Part shown: positions 35,349-44,198 of the stretch, one piece after another | Numbering within the stretch: position 1 is the first letter of the stretch | Layout: each line of letters begins with the position of its first letter | From: Paenibacillus monticola | GTDB lineage: Bacteria > Bacillota > Bacilli > Paenibacillales > Paenibacillaceae | Direction of reading: 5' to 3' | NCBI RefSeq assembly: GCF_009664975.1 | Contig: NZ_WJXB01000017.1 | Location: forward strand, 25,475-89,474 | Length of the DNA stretch: 64,000 bases | Notes under the pieces: model-generated | The model's database searches: none | What the model saw: only the letters and a program-made list of their open reading frames with translations | Told to the model about the DNA's origin: nothing | Made by a program: the position numbers and the translations under genes

Positions 35349-35969
35349 ATGGATACACCAAATAAAAAAAACTATCATCACGGCGATCTTCGCAAAACAC
35401 TGATTCATGTAGGGATAGAACTAATCTCCGAGAGCGGTGCATCCAGTTTAGATTTACGCAAAGTAGCTCGTATAGCGGGAGTAAGCCATGCCGCCCCGTA
35501 TCGGCATTTTGCGGATAAAAAGGCCTTAATTGCGGCAATCAGTGAAGAAGGCTTTAACCTACTAGCGATAGAAATGGAACAAGCTATCTCCATGAAGGCC
35601 AATAGTGCTCATGAACAATTAAGAGGTATGGGACATGCCTATGTTCAATTCGCGATCACAAATCCATCACTTGTCAGAGAAATGTTCAGTGGCTTAACCA
35701 TTGAGCGTGAAGCCTATCCCTCTCTCTATGACATTTCCAAAAAGCTGTTTAACATGATCGAAACCGTCGTAATCATCGGACAAGAGAAGGGTAATATTAA
35801 AAAAAGTGACAGCAATGAGCTAACCTGCGCTATTTGGTCCATGATGCATGGCACAGCCATATTAATTATTGAGAACCAACTGAAGCCTGTTACTATGCAA
35901 ATCAACGGAATAGAACATATTACCCAAGTTTGTATGGATTCCTTAATTCTTGGTCTAGGAGCTAGCTAA
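35349..35969 (+). CDS. TetR/AcrR-family regulator
   Basis: 206 residues from the ATG at 35349 (MDTPNKK). The N-terminal HTH follows YHHGDLRKTLIHVGIELI and ends VSHAAPYRHFADKKALIAAI, typical of the AcrR group with a WHG C-terminal domain (IWSMMHGTAILI). It is divergent from the MBL-fold/SDR operon and presumably represses it; a palindrome sits just before its start. Confidence 0.82.
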   Translation: MDTPNKKNYHHGDLRKTLIHVGIELISESGASSLDLRKVARIAGVSHAAPYRHFADKKALIAAISEEGFNLLAIEMEQAISMKANSAHEQLRGMGHAYVQFAITNPSLVREMFSGLTIEREAYPSLYDISKKLFNMIETVVIIGQEKGNIKKSDSNELTCAIWSMMHGTAILIIENQLKPVTMQINGIEHITQVCMDSLILGLGAS

Positions 35970-36064
35970 GATGTGGGGAATCGAACTGATGACTTAGAAC
36001 ATTGCTAGGCGCTAAGTTCGATTGTTTGTTATTCGTAGGGTTCGCTACATATCTTGTATATCCC

Positions 36065-36098
36065 AAAAAGGCTGCCGAATAAATTCGGCAGCCTTTTC
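36065..36098. terminator. bidirectional terminator
   Basis: AAAAAGGCTGCCGAA, loop TAAA, TTCGGCAGCCTTTT. It lies between convergent gene ends at 35969 and 36112. Confidence 0.9.
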
Positions 36099-36111
36099 GC
36101 TTTAAGCTAGG

Positions 36112-36240
36112 TTAAGACGTAGTATGTTCCGCACCGTACTCGCTGGAAAGCTTTTTCAGCGACTTGATTTCACCATGGGGATGTTGATCCTGCTTACGGG
36201 ACTTCCATGCAGCTTCTTTTCTACGCTTCTGCCGGCTCAT
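36112..36240 (-). CDS. small basic hypothetical protein
   Basis: 42 residues from the ATG at 36240, 9 nt after AGAGGAGG. It is rich in Lys and Arg (starts MSRQKRRKEAAWKSRKQ) and has no membrane segment. The strong ribosome binding site and a terminator right after the stop support a real gene. No family is recognised. Confidence 0.6.
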   Translation of the reverse strand: MSRQKRRKEAAWKSRKQDQHPHGEIKSLKKLSSEYGAEHTTS

Positions 36241-36426
36241 CTCGGGTAACCTCCTCTGGAAATGCATCATGTATACTACAGTATTAGATTGCTTAATATT
36301 CCAGCTATTTATACCGCCCCGCAATGAACTATCCAACAAATTCCCTCTCCAAATAATGAACACTTATATTCCAGTTGTTATATATTAAACAAAAATGCGT
36401 TTATTAGCGATTGAATTAAGTTATTT

Positions 36427-37347
36427 ATGGGAAACAACTGGACAACAGCACAAATGCCTAATCAGCGGGGAACAAAGGTTGTGATTACAGGTGCGAGCAG
36501 TGGAATCGGGTATGAAACCGCGAGGGCTTTTGCAGCAAAAGGTGCGGAGGTGGTGTTTGCAATCCGGAATTTGGATAAAGGAGCAGAGGTCGCCAGGCAG
36601 CTTAAGCAGGAGTATCCCAACGCTGTGCTAAAACTGATGAAGCTGGACCTCAGCGATCTTGCCAGCGTCCGCAAATTTGCCCAAGAGTATCAGCAAACTT
36701 ATGATTCACTCACGTTGTTGATCAACAACGCTGGCGTCATGACCCCACCGTTCCAGAAGACCAAGGACGGCTTTGAACTCCAGTTCGGCAGTAATCATCT
36801 CGGTCATTTCGCACTTACAGGACTTATGTTGCCGATGATGAGTAATGTCCCTTCTTCGCGTGTTGTTACTCTAAGCAGCACTGTAATCAATGGAGCCGAA
36901 ATTGATTTTGATAATCTGGATGGCAGCAAAGGCTACAACAGGGTGAAATTCTATGGTCAGAGCAAGCTGGCCAATTTATTATTTGCGCAAGAGCTAAATG
37001 TTCGACTGAAAGCAAGCCGTTCAAATACGACCAGTTTGGGCAGTCACCCTGGTAGAGCAAATACCAATCTATTCTCGCTTGGATCTGGCAAACAAACCGG
37101 TCCCCTAATGAAAATTGTAAAGATACTCTTAGCCCCACAATCAGCGGAAATGGGAGCTTTACCCACTCTATATGCTGCAACTAAACCAACGCTGAGTGGC
37201 GGAGAATATATCGGCCCAGATGGAAAAGGCGGAAACAAAGGTTATCCCAAAATCGATACCTCTGTGCTAAAAAAATATGACCCGAATATGACCCAACAGC
37301 TATGGGACATATCGGAGTCACTGACTGGTATATCGTATTTATCTTAG
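36427..37347 (+). CDS. short-chain dehydrogenase/reductase
   Basis: 306 residues. Motifs: TGASSGIGYETARAFA, NNAGVM, HLGHFALTGLMLP, and Tyr/Lys in YGQSK. The N-terminal NNWTTAQMPNQRG is common to this SDR subgroup, so the 36427 start is preferred despite a poor ribosome binding site. It converges on a LysR gene. The substrate is unknown; related enzymes are annotated as retinol-dehydrogenase-like. Confidence 0.82.
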   Translation: MGNNWTTAQMPNQRGTKVVITGASSGIGYETARAFAAKGAEVVFAIRNLDKGAEVARQLKQEYPNAVLKLMKLDLSDLASVRKFAQEYQQTYDSLTLLINNAGVMTPPFQKTKDGFELQFGSNHLGHFALTGLMLPMMSNVPSSRVVTLSSTVINGAEIDFDNLDGSKGYNRVKFYGQSKLANLLFAQELNVRLKASRSNTTSLGSHPGRANTNLFSLGSGKQTGPLMKIVKILLAPQSAEMGALPTLYAATKPTLSGGEYIGPDGKGGNKGYPKIDTSVLKKYDPNMTQQLWDISESLTGISYLS

Positions 37348-37355
37348 ACCCTTGG

Positions 37356-38258
37356 TTATCTCCTTCTCTTAGATTTCATTTCTTTTATGATTATTTCTAA
37401 AAACGATTTGACATCCTCGGATGGATTTAAGGGATATAGCAACCCATAGGGCATTGTGAAATCCAAATCGCTAGGGAGGGTCACTAAGGACGGATGAATA
37501 TCTACCCATGCATCCAATGTTAGTAGGACAGTATCACTTTGCTCGCAACGATTGAATACATCAATATCATAAAAGCGCGGAACATCTTTAATTTTGATTT
37601 TAGGATGGTTCACTATCAAAAAATCACGAATCCCATCAATTACTGCACTTTTCCCACCTCTCACCACTGCCAACTTCTCTCCATACAAATCTTTGACCGA
37701 CAGTGTTTTTTTAGAGGCCAGCCGATGGTTGCGAGACACAGCAAAGCAAAAACGGTAACTTCCCAGCTCAAGCAATTGGAGATCATCCTCCCAGTCTTCT
37801 GTAAGGTATGGCCCTACGATGAAATCAAAGTTTTTACCAAGGGTACGATAAGTGGCTGGGAGAGTATAAGCATCATCCTCAAAATGGACGATTTTAATCT
37901 TAAACTGCGGATATGGGTCGCTGATTTCATTCCACAAATCCAGCAAAACCTTACAGGGATTAAGTATAGAGGTGCCCACACGAATAACATGCTGGCTTCC
38001 CTGTCTACCTTGACGTATACGTAGCACGGCTTCTTGAAAATGTTGCAAAAAAATTGCTGCATCCTTGTTAAAGGATTTTCCTGCCTCAGTGAGTTCAACA
38101 CCTTGGTTTGTGCGAATCAAAAGAGGCACTCCAATATGCTTTTCCAACAAATTAATTTGCTTCATTACAGCGGTTGGAGATACAAATAGTTTTTCAGCTG
38201 CCTTGGAAAAACTACCCGACTCAGCCACCTGAATAAACGTATGCAATTGTTCATTCAT
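37356..38258 (-). CDS. LysR-family transcriptional regulator
   Basis: 300 residues. N-terminal HTH with FIQVAESGSFSKAAEKLFVSPTAVMKQI, then a periplasmic-binding-like effector domain. AAGGAG lies 8 nt before the start. It is divergent from the SDR gene at 38408 and a LysR box lies between them, so it probably activates that gene. Confidence 0.88.
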   Translation of the reverse strand: MNEQLHTFIQVAESGSFSKAAEKLFVSPTAVMKQINLLEKHIGVPLLIRTNQGVELTEAGKSFNKDAAIFLQHFQEAVLRIRQGRQGSQHVIRVGTSILNPCKVLLDLWNEISDPYPQFKIKIVHFEDDAYTLPATYRTLGKNFDFIVGPYLTEDWEDDLQLLELGSYRFCFAVSRNHRLASKKTLSVKDLYGEKLAVVRGGKSAVIDGIRDFLIVNHPKIKIKDVPRFYDIDVFNRCEQSDTVLLTLDAWVDIHPSLVTLPSDLDFTMPYGLLYPLNPSEDVKSFLEIIIKEMKSKRRR

Positions 38259-38279
38259 TTAAAGAACTCCTTCATCGCA

Positions 38280-38294
38280 TTAACTTTTAGTTAA
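38280..38294. promoter_or_regulatory. LysR-type box (T-N11-A)
   Basis: TTAAC-TTTTA-GTTAA is a perfect 15-bp interrupted palindrome just upstream of the lysR start and about 115 nt before the divergent SDR gene. Confidence 0.65.
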
Positions 38295-38407
38295 TGCCAT
38301 GCTAACCTATTTGAACTTCCGTTTCAAGTGCCAAACAGTTAAATTTGAGAGGAACAATGCTTCAGAATCTTGGAGCTCCAACCTTCTCAAAGAAAGGAAC
38401 ATTTATT

Positions 38408-39112
38408 ATGGAGATTCATGACAAGGTCGTTCTTATTACTGGAGCATCCGCGGGTATCGGCTTAGCCACAGTACGCCGCTTTGCTTCTGCTGGTGCTAAA
38501 ATAGCATTAGTAGCTCGCTCTGCCGATGCACTCAATCATCTCGCCGAGGAATTGAAGAGCCAGGGAAGTGATGCTGTCGCTCTGCCTGCTGACTTGAGCG
38601 ATCCGTTGCAAGTTCAACGAGTCATTGAGGAGACGGTGCGTCACTTTGGTCGCCTGGATGTGCTCATCAATAACGTAGGACAAGCAGCTGTTGGGACGAT
38701 CGCTGACCTAAATCCTGATGACTTCCGCAAGATCCTTGACCTCAATGTGATTGGACCCTTAGCAGCTATGCAAGCTATAATCCCTATCATGCGTGAGCAA
38801 AGGGGAGGACTGATTATTAATGTGAGTTCGGTGGTCTCCAAGATGCAAATTGCTGGAATAGCAGCCTATGCAGCTACCAAAGCTGCTTTGAACATGCTTT
38901 CCGATACAGCACGAGTTGAATTAGCGTCAGAGCATATCCGGGTAATTACTGTCTATCCGCGCTCAACCACAACGAATTTTGGTAAAAATGCTCTGGGCGT
39001 TCGCCAGCAACACGTACCGGGTTCTCCCAATTCTTCTGATACTCCTGAATTCGTCGCAGAGAAAATCTTGGCTGCAGCTTTGCATGAGCCAGATGAGCAA
39101 TATATGGATTAA
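38408..39112 (+). CDS. short-chain dehydrogenase/reductase, LysR-linked
   Basis: 234 residues from the ATG at 38408, which follows AGAAAGGA. Motifs TGASAGIG, NNVG, and Ser/Tyr/Lys in NVSSVVSKM and YAATK. It is slightly shorter than the usual 250-residue SDR at the C-terminus (ends DEQYMD). Divergent from a LysR regulator across a LysR box. The substrate is unknown. Confidence 0.82.
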   Translation: MEIHDKVVLITGASAGIGLATVRRFASAGAKIALVARSADALNHLAEELKSQGSDAVALPADLSDPLQVQRVIEETVRHFGRLDVLINNVGQAAVGTIADLNPDDFRKILDLNVIGPLAAMQAIIPIMREQRGGLIINVSSVVSKMQIAGIAAYAATKAALNMLSDTARVELASEHIRVITVYPRSTTTNFGKNALGVRQQHVPGSPNSSDTPEFVAEKILAAALHEPDEQYMD

Positions 39113-39169
39113 TGAGATTTTACTTTTACGCTCTTCTATTAATCCACTCTGTAAGTAAAAAACAAACAA

Positions 39170-39207
39170 AAACAGGTGCCTCCCGGTTATGGGCGGCGCC
39201 TGTTTTT
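39170..39207. terminator. terminator between SDR and Rgg-like gene
   Basis: ACAGGTGCC pairs with GGCGCCTGT, followed by TTTTT on the plus strand and preceded by an A-rich run, so it can serve both convergent genes. Confidence 0.85.
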
Positions 39208-39228
39208 TGTGGGATATGGCTCAGATCT

Positions 39229-40098
39229 TTAGTGAACAACATCCGGCAGATGCCTCCGGCACACCTGCTGCAATGCTTCATAGCTGTCCATAAACTCAAG
39301 CTGCCGGAGAATGTTCAGATAGCTCATTAATTCAGCCGAACTCTCTTTGTGCTTCAGACAGAGCAGCGTGACCTCATAGTACACTAAGGTCTCAATTTTA
39401 TCGTACAGCAAATTTGTTTTATCCGCTAATGGCAGGGCTTTCTTAAGAAAGAACAGGCTTTGCTCATAGTTATGCTCCTTCATACAAATGGTCGAGATAT
39501 TCTTCATCAAATGCTGCTGGATGGTCCGGCTCTCGGCAAAGTCATGGTATTTATCAAATTCATTCGCCGCTCTGAGTCCAAAAAAGATCGCGTCACTGCT
39601 GTTCAGCGTGAACAGAAAATTATTCAGCAGTTTGAACTCATACAGATACCATTTGTCTACACCCAGCAGATACGGCTTGATCTCACCTGCTATTTCACTC
39701 AGATGCCTGATTTCGTCTTCCCGTTGATACCGGATCAGGTATCCCTGGCCCAGCAGATACAAATGATAATAAGCCTCCGTCTGCGTCGCCCGGTACAGGG
39801 AACGGCATTCATAACTGAAAGCTCGCACCTTATCGAATTCATAACGGTTCGCCGCTTCCACCAGACTTAAATGAAGCGTCCGTTTCACCGGCTGTGCATA
39901 GTCATTATGCAGGAATAGCAGCTCTTCAAGGGACAATTCCAGCTTGTCCAGCAGCAGAATCAGTTTGTCATATCCGGGATAGTATTTACCACCCTCAAAA
40001 CGTGACAAGTTAGAGCGGCTCATAATTCCGTCCGCCAGAATAGATTGGTTGATTCCTTTGGATGTACGGATCTGCTTGATCGTAGGGCCCAGAAACAT
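39229..40098 (-). CDS. Rgg/GadR/MutR-like regulator (XRE HTH plus TPR-like helices)
   Basis: 289 residues. An N-terminal XRE helix-turn-helix (IKQIRTSKGINQSILADGIMSRSNLSRFEGG) is followed by about 220 residues of helical repeats, as in RRNPP peptide-responsive regulators. It is divergent from an MFS exporter gene, a common Rgg/MutR arrangement. No pheromone-like small ORF with a ribosome binding site was found in the 107-nt gap. It may respond to a peptide made elsewhere. Confidence 0.75.
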   Translation of the reverse strand: MFLGPTIKQIRTSKGINQSILADGIMSRSNLSRFEGGKYYPGYDKLILLLDKLELSLEELLFLHNDYAQPVKRTLHLSLVEAANRYEFDKVRAFSYECRSLYRATQTEAYYHLYLLGQGYLIRYQREDEIRHLSEIAGEIKPYLLGVDKWYLYEFKLLNNFLFTLNSSDAIFFGLRAANEFDKYHDFAESRTIQQHLMKNISTICMKEHNYEQSLFFLKKALPLADKTNLLYDKIETLVYYEVTLLCLKHKESSAELMSYLNILRQLEFMDSYEALQQVCRRHLPDVVH

Positions 40099-40205
40099 TT
40101 ACTTCACCACCGCTCTGCCGTGTGAGTATACAGCACAATTTTCAGATCTATTTTTCATTGTATGCTAAACTCGGCACAAATAAAAATATAATTTGCGGGG
40201 GAAGA

Positions 40206-41468
40206 ATGACCATGGGCTTTCAAATATCGCGAAAATTAAACAGAAGAGTATGGAACATTTTGGCCGGAACTTTTTTCACGAGAACTGCACTTTTTATGAG
40301 CGTCCCCTATTTAGCCATCTTTCTAACGAGTCAAAAGCAAATCCCCATCTTTCTGGCCGGCTGTGTTCTCAGTATCAATCCGCTTGTAAATGTAGCCTTC
40401 AGCGGCTTCGGCGGGGCGCTTGCGGATCGGCTTCCCCTGCACAAAATCATCGCCGTTGTCCCCGTCGTCTGGGGCGTCGTGTTCATTCTCTTCTATTATG
40501 CAGACAGCTTCCCAGCCTTCCTGCTGCTTAACGGCCTTAACGGATTATGCTACTCCATCTTCGAGCCTGCTAGTAAAAAAGTACTCTCCTCAGAAACACT
40601 CCCGGAGAACCGGCTACTCGTCTTCAACCTGCGGTATACGGCGATTAACCTGGGTTGTTTTCTCGGCCCGCTGTTAAGTCTGTTGTTCAATATGAAGCTG
40701 ACGCTCTTTCCTTATGTCCTTCTCGGCACGCTCTATATTCTATATGGAGCCTCCACACAGTTCTTCTTCCGGCAAGGGCAAGCAAGTCAAATCAACGCTT
40801 CTGTTCCATCCCGGAATATACGCAGTCTCAAGAATCTTGGCACAATCCGCAAAGACTATATATTTCTTCTCCTGCTGGCCGGAATGAGCTTCTCTTTCTT
40901 CGGGTACTCACAGCTGAACGGGACCGTATCGCAATATTTAGCCACTACTTCCACCTTGGCAGACGGCGCCCGGATATACTCTGTGATCCTGTCGCTCAAT
41001 GCGATTGTTATTCTGGCTGCGCAATTTGCCGTACTCCGCTGGATCTCCAGATGGAATCCGTTTAACGTAGTCCTCACCAGCAATCTGCTGATTGCCATAA
41101 GCTTTCTGTTCTTTGTCTTGCCCGTTTCCCCGTTAATGCCACTGCTGTTCATCACGGTGTTCAGTTTGGGGGAACTGCTGATCGGCGCACGGTTCGATGC
41201 CTTGGTGGATGAGTTGTCCCCCGATCATAGCAAAGGGTTATATTTCGGCTGCTCGGAGTTTGTTAAGATCGGGACCACTTTCGGTCCTATGCTGGGAGCC
41301 GGTCTGCTGGGGCTGTATGGAGTAGACTCACCTATTCCGGTGTTTGGATTAGTCGGCGGCATCACGGCTTTCGGGGCTGTTTTGATTGCAGTCGCCAGCT
41401 TCCAGCATCTGCGGAAGATCCGGCAAGCGGTAGATGCCAAAGAACACATCATCCTAACAGGTGAATAA
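40206..41468 (+). CDS. MFS transporter
   Basis: 420 residues from the ATG at 40206 after GCGGGGGAA; a further ATG at 40212 is an alternative. Twelve hydrophobic segments, with the loop FGGALADRLPLHKI resembling the MFS loop 2-3 motif. Resembles multidrug exporters of the YttB/MFS_1 type. Divergent from the Rgg-like regulator, which probably controls it. Confidence 0.8.
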   Translation: MTMGFQISRKLNRRVWNILAGTFFTRTALFMSVPYLAIFLTSQKQIPIFLAGCVLSINPLVNVAFSGFGGALADRLPLHKIIAVVPVVWGVVFILFYYADSFPAFLLLNGLNGLCYSIFEPASKKVLSSETLPENRLLVFNLRYTAINLGCFLGPLLSLLFNMKLTLFPYVLLGTLYILYGASTQFFFRQGQASQINASVPSRNIRSLKNLGTIRKDYIFLLLLAGMSFSFFGYSQLNGTVSQYLATTSTLADGARIYSVILSLNAIVILAAQFAVLRWISRWNPFNVVLTSNLLIAISFLFFVLPVSPLMPLLFITVFSLGELLIGARFDALVDELSPDHSKGLYFGCSEFVKIGTTFGPMLGAGLLGLYGVDSPIPVFGLVGGITAFGAVLIAVASFQHLRKIRQAVDAKEHIILTGE

Positions 41469-41501
41469 CTTTCTAGCCAAGGATCCGATTATTCAAGTCA
41501 A

Positions 41502-42386
41502 TTACTCATCCCATGGGGAATGAAGGACATGATAAGTGTCCGGCCATAAAATTCTCGGATCATGTGCTATAGTCTCCATTATGCCATTCGGGAATATCTT
41601 TCGAATGCTGTTGTTTTCATAGTCTCCAGCATAAACGATTCCCTTTGCATCGGTAATCATTCCGTCGGATGCACCTTTTTCTCCCCAATATTTCACATGA
41701 TTATGTAACTCCATATCCGGTACGGTTCTGTCTCTTATATCTTCTGTTGAGATCGAGTACAGATGTTCGATTCATCAAAATTCCACCCTCTACTTTCGGT
41801 AGGAAAAAGGGGGCGGGTGAAGTTGAATAGGCGCCATTTAAACGCCTAAATGCATTTCCATTTTCTAAATCCACAACAATAATTGCTCCTGGTCCTGTGG
41901 AAGATGAATCTGTTATATATGCAAAACCTGCTGTACCAACACAAAAATCAAACCGGACATCATTAAGATAAGTGGTTGGCAGGACAACATCTTCTGTAAA
42001 CGTATATACTTTCCTTATTGTGTTTGTATTTAAATCCACTGCTACTAATTTCGCCCCCCCCCTTTAATAGGAGCAGAGAAATTTGGTGCTGCTGTATCTA
42101 ATACCCAAAGTGTTCCCCTTCCATCAGCAAATACACTTTGGACACTGATGAAAGACATCGTGATATTCCATGGGTTTACCAAATTAGTTTCTATACTTGG
42201 ATAAGGTTGCAATTTATCCTCAACAATTTCCGCCACCGTAAATTTAACATCGTCTCCCCACTTCGGAAAGCAAATGAAAAAACGCCCAGTTTCTGAAGTA
42301 CTAACGCCTGTTGGCATAGCCCCATAAAATGAATAAACCAGTTCTAATTTACCGAAATATTGTTCATTTGGTAACATAGATATCAT
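41502..42386 (-). pseudogene. broken major royal jelly protein-like (yellow family) gene
   Basis: Three pieces in different frames give one MRJP/yellow-like beta-propeller. Piece 1 (42386-42045) starts at ATG after GAGGAGG and has GVSTSETGRFFICFPKWGDD. It runs into a G9 tract (C9 on the plus strand, 42052-42062); with G8 the frame continues KLVAVDLNTN into piece 2 (to about 41765). Piece 3 (ending 41502) resumes as HLYSISTEDIRDRTVPDM; about a dozen codons expected between are missing. So there is one homopolymer frameshift (possibly a sequencing error) and one deletion. The function of bacterial members is unclear. Confidence 0.8.
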
Positions 42387-42472
42387 GATATCCTCCTCGT
42401 CAATTTCGAACAGATATCACTTATATATGCTGGTTGGTGTTTTTTATTGAACCATATTGCCTGAAGCGTGCG

Positions 42473-43363
42473 TCAATTACGACGAGCCGTTCGCTCTATA
42501 CCATCAGCGGTTACTTCGTACAGTTGGTGCGGCAGGTCATGTCCCATGCCGTCAACCAACATTAGCTCGGCGCCTGAGATGGCAGAAGCCGTATCCTCCC
42601 CACACGCCGGGACGAACAGGGGATCGTCTACCCCATGGATGACAAGTACGGGTACTTTTATGGTCGCCAGCCGTGGACGACGGTCACCTGAGACAGCGAT
42701 AGCAGCAATTTGTCGCCCGACACTGCCTGGATCGTAGGCTCGCTGGACTTCCTCCAGAATAAGTGCCCGATAAGCGTCCTCTTCAAACGGATAGCCGGTG
42801 CCGGCGATGCGTTTGGCAAAAGAGAGGCTGTGCGCCAAAAATCCTGCTTCATCCTCAAATGGGTTCGGCGCCGGTTTAGTCATCATAGCCATAACATCCG
42901 GGGAAGTTTGCGGAAGGGCTGGATTACCGGAACTGGACATAATGGAGGTAAGCGATAAAACCCGTTCAGGGTACTCAATGGCTGCAATCTGCGCGATCAT
43001 TCCGCCCATCGACCTGCCTACGAAATGTGCCTGGTCAATTGAAAGAGCGTCGAGCAGTCCGATAGCGTCGTTGGAAATGTCATCGAGAGTGTAAGGGATA
43101 TCCGGTCGCTGTCCCGACATAAGAGCAGTAGCCAGTGCGTCAAAATCCAGCCCCTGAAAATGGTTAAAGTGTGTCGAGCAACCTGCGTCGCGATTGTCAA
43201 AGCGGATCACGCGAAAACCCCGCGCTGCTAATATCCGACAAAACAGATCTCTCCAGCGGATCATCTGGGTTCCAAGCCCGGCGATTAGAATAATAGCCTC
43301 GTCATTTTCGTTACCGAAACTGTCATAGGCCAAATCAACGCCGTTGACTTTCAGAATGTTCAT
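42473..43363 (-). CDS. alpha/beta-hydrolase
   Basis: 296 residues. The nucleophile elbow GRSMGGMIAQ, Asp in VIHGVDDPLF and His in DGMGHDLP form the triad. The N-terminus (VNGVDLAYDSFGNENDEAIILIAGLGTQMIRW) resembles aclacinomycin methylesterase RdmC-like and other small-ester hydrolases. Cotranscribed after the DUF2239 gene (4-nt gap). AAAGGAGGAG precedes it. The substrate is unknown. A premature-looking end at the C-terminus (ERTARRN) is within family range. Confidence 0.8.
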   Translation of the reverse strand: MNILKVNGVDLAYDSFGNENDEAIILIAGLGTQMIRWRDLFCRILAARGFRVIRFDNRDAGCSTHFNHFQGLDFDALATALMSGQRPDIPYTLDDISNDAIGLLDALSIDQAHFVGRSMGGMIAQIAAIEYPERVLSLTSIMSSSGNPALPQTSPDVMAMMTKPAPNPFEDEAGFLAHSLSFAKRIAGTGYPFEEDAYRALILEEVQRAYDPGSVGRQIAAIAVSGDRRPRLATIKVPVLVIHGVDDPLFVPACGEDTASAISGAELMLVDGMGHDLPHQLYEVTADGIERTARRN

Positions 43364-43367
43364 AATC

Positions 43368-43958
43368 TTACTCTCCTCCTTTTAATTCAGCTCCAGGGAA
43401 TGAATTAGCTGCTAAGCTTTTAATATGGTTTCTAATATCAGGCGCCCAGTCCTCAATGAAGTGGTAAAAACGATCCAAATCACCAGCATATAATTCCCGC
43501 AAAGCTTCTTCGTATTGATTGAAGTTCCCGGCCATCGCTGTCATAAAGTGATATGTTGCTTCTTGTGACTCTCGTATCTTGCTCTGTTTCCCTCCAGCAT
43601 GGCGAGCCTCATCAACGAGTTTTCGTAATGTTACCGACGCCCCTCCAGGTTGACTCTTGAGCCATTCCCAATGCCGTGGCAATAACGTTACCTCACCGGA
43701 TACAACCCCCAGCTTAGGGCGACCGACCCGCCGTGCAGGTTGGTGATTCACTTCCGTACCGGACACGTCATCTGTCTTCCCTTGAAAATCAACATCTATT
43801 TGCTTCCCCGTGGAATCGTCAAATATAAGCAACTGTGTGAGGTCTCTGTCATCCAGAGTATCCTTCACTGTAGAAACAACGTGCTGTAACGAACCACTGG
43901 CGACGACTCTTACACCCAAAAATGCCGTACAGTAAAAGCGCGTTAGGTCACTTCTCAT
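43368..43958 (-). CDS. DUF2239 family protein
   Basis: 196 residues. Features FDDSTGKQIDVDFQG, a basic linker ARRVGRPKLGVVSGEVTLLPRHWEWL, and a helical C-terminus with FYHFIEDWAPDIRNHI match DUF2239, a family of unknown function often seen near regulators and stress genes. AGAGGAGG precedes the start. It is the first gene of the operon with the hydrolase, under a promoter overlapped by ACCCGGGT boxes. Confidence 0.75.
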   Translation of the reverse strand: MRSDLTRFYCTAFLGVRVVASGSLQHVVSTVKDTLDDRDLTQLLIFDDSTGKQIDVDFQGKTDDVSGTEVNHQPARRVGRPKLGVVSGEVTLLPRHWEWLKSQPGGASVTLRKLVDEARHAGGKQSKIRESQEATYHFMTAMAGNFNQYEEALRELYAGDLDRFYHFIEDWAPDIRNHIKSLAANSFPGAELKGGE

Positions 43959-43988
43959 GCTGTACCTCCTCTTCTGAATACCTCGCTA

Positions 43989-44029
43989 ATTATACCCGGG
44001 TAAAAATAAACAGTCAATATCACCCGGGT
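43989..44029 (-). promoter_or_regulatory. sigma-A promoter with two ACCCGGGT operators
   Basis: On the minus strand TTGACT (44017-44012), exactly 17 nt, TATAAT (43994-43989). ACCCGGGT palindromes lie at 44022-44029 (just upstream of -35) and 43994-44001 (abutting -10), 28 bp apart, in the same extended context (ACCCGGGTAA on plus). A repressor binding both would block polymerase. No regulator gene is adjacent. Confidence 0.8.
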
Positions 44030-44119
44030 AAAATACATTTTCTTTGAAAAGTCTCTGCAGACCAAGAACTGTAGCGTGAATACGTTGTTAGTTGATTTCA
44101 CCGTCATCATAGAGACAGT

Positions 44120-44157
44120 AAAAAGACACTGAGATCCTATCCATCAGTGTCTTTTTT
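44120..44157. terminator. terminator downstream of ABC-F gene
   Basis: AAAAGACACTGA and TCAGTGTCTTTTTT pair around an 11-nt loop. The A/T tracts on both sides allow use in either direction; it follows the ABC-F stop at 44199. Confidence 0.85.
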
Positions 44158-44198
44158 GTTGAACCTTTTTCACCAACAACTTATTTCATCGTTGAACT

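Noticed and set aside
40099..40205. 19-codon minus-strand ORF (MKNRSENCAVYSHGRAVVK) as an Rgg pheromone
   Set aside because: No ribosome binding site and no hydrophobic C-terminal pheromone-like region.
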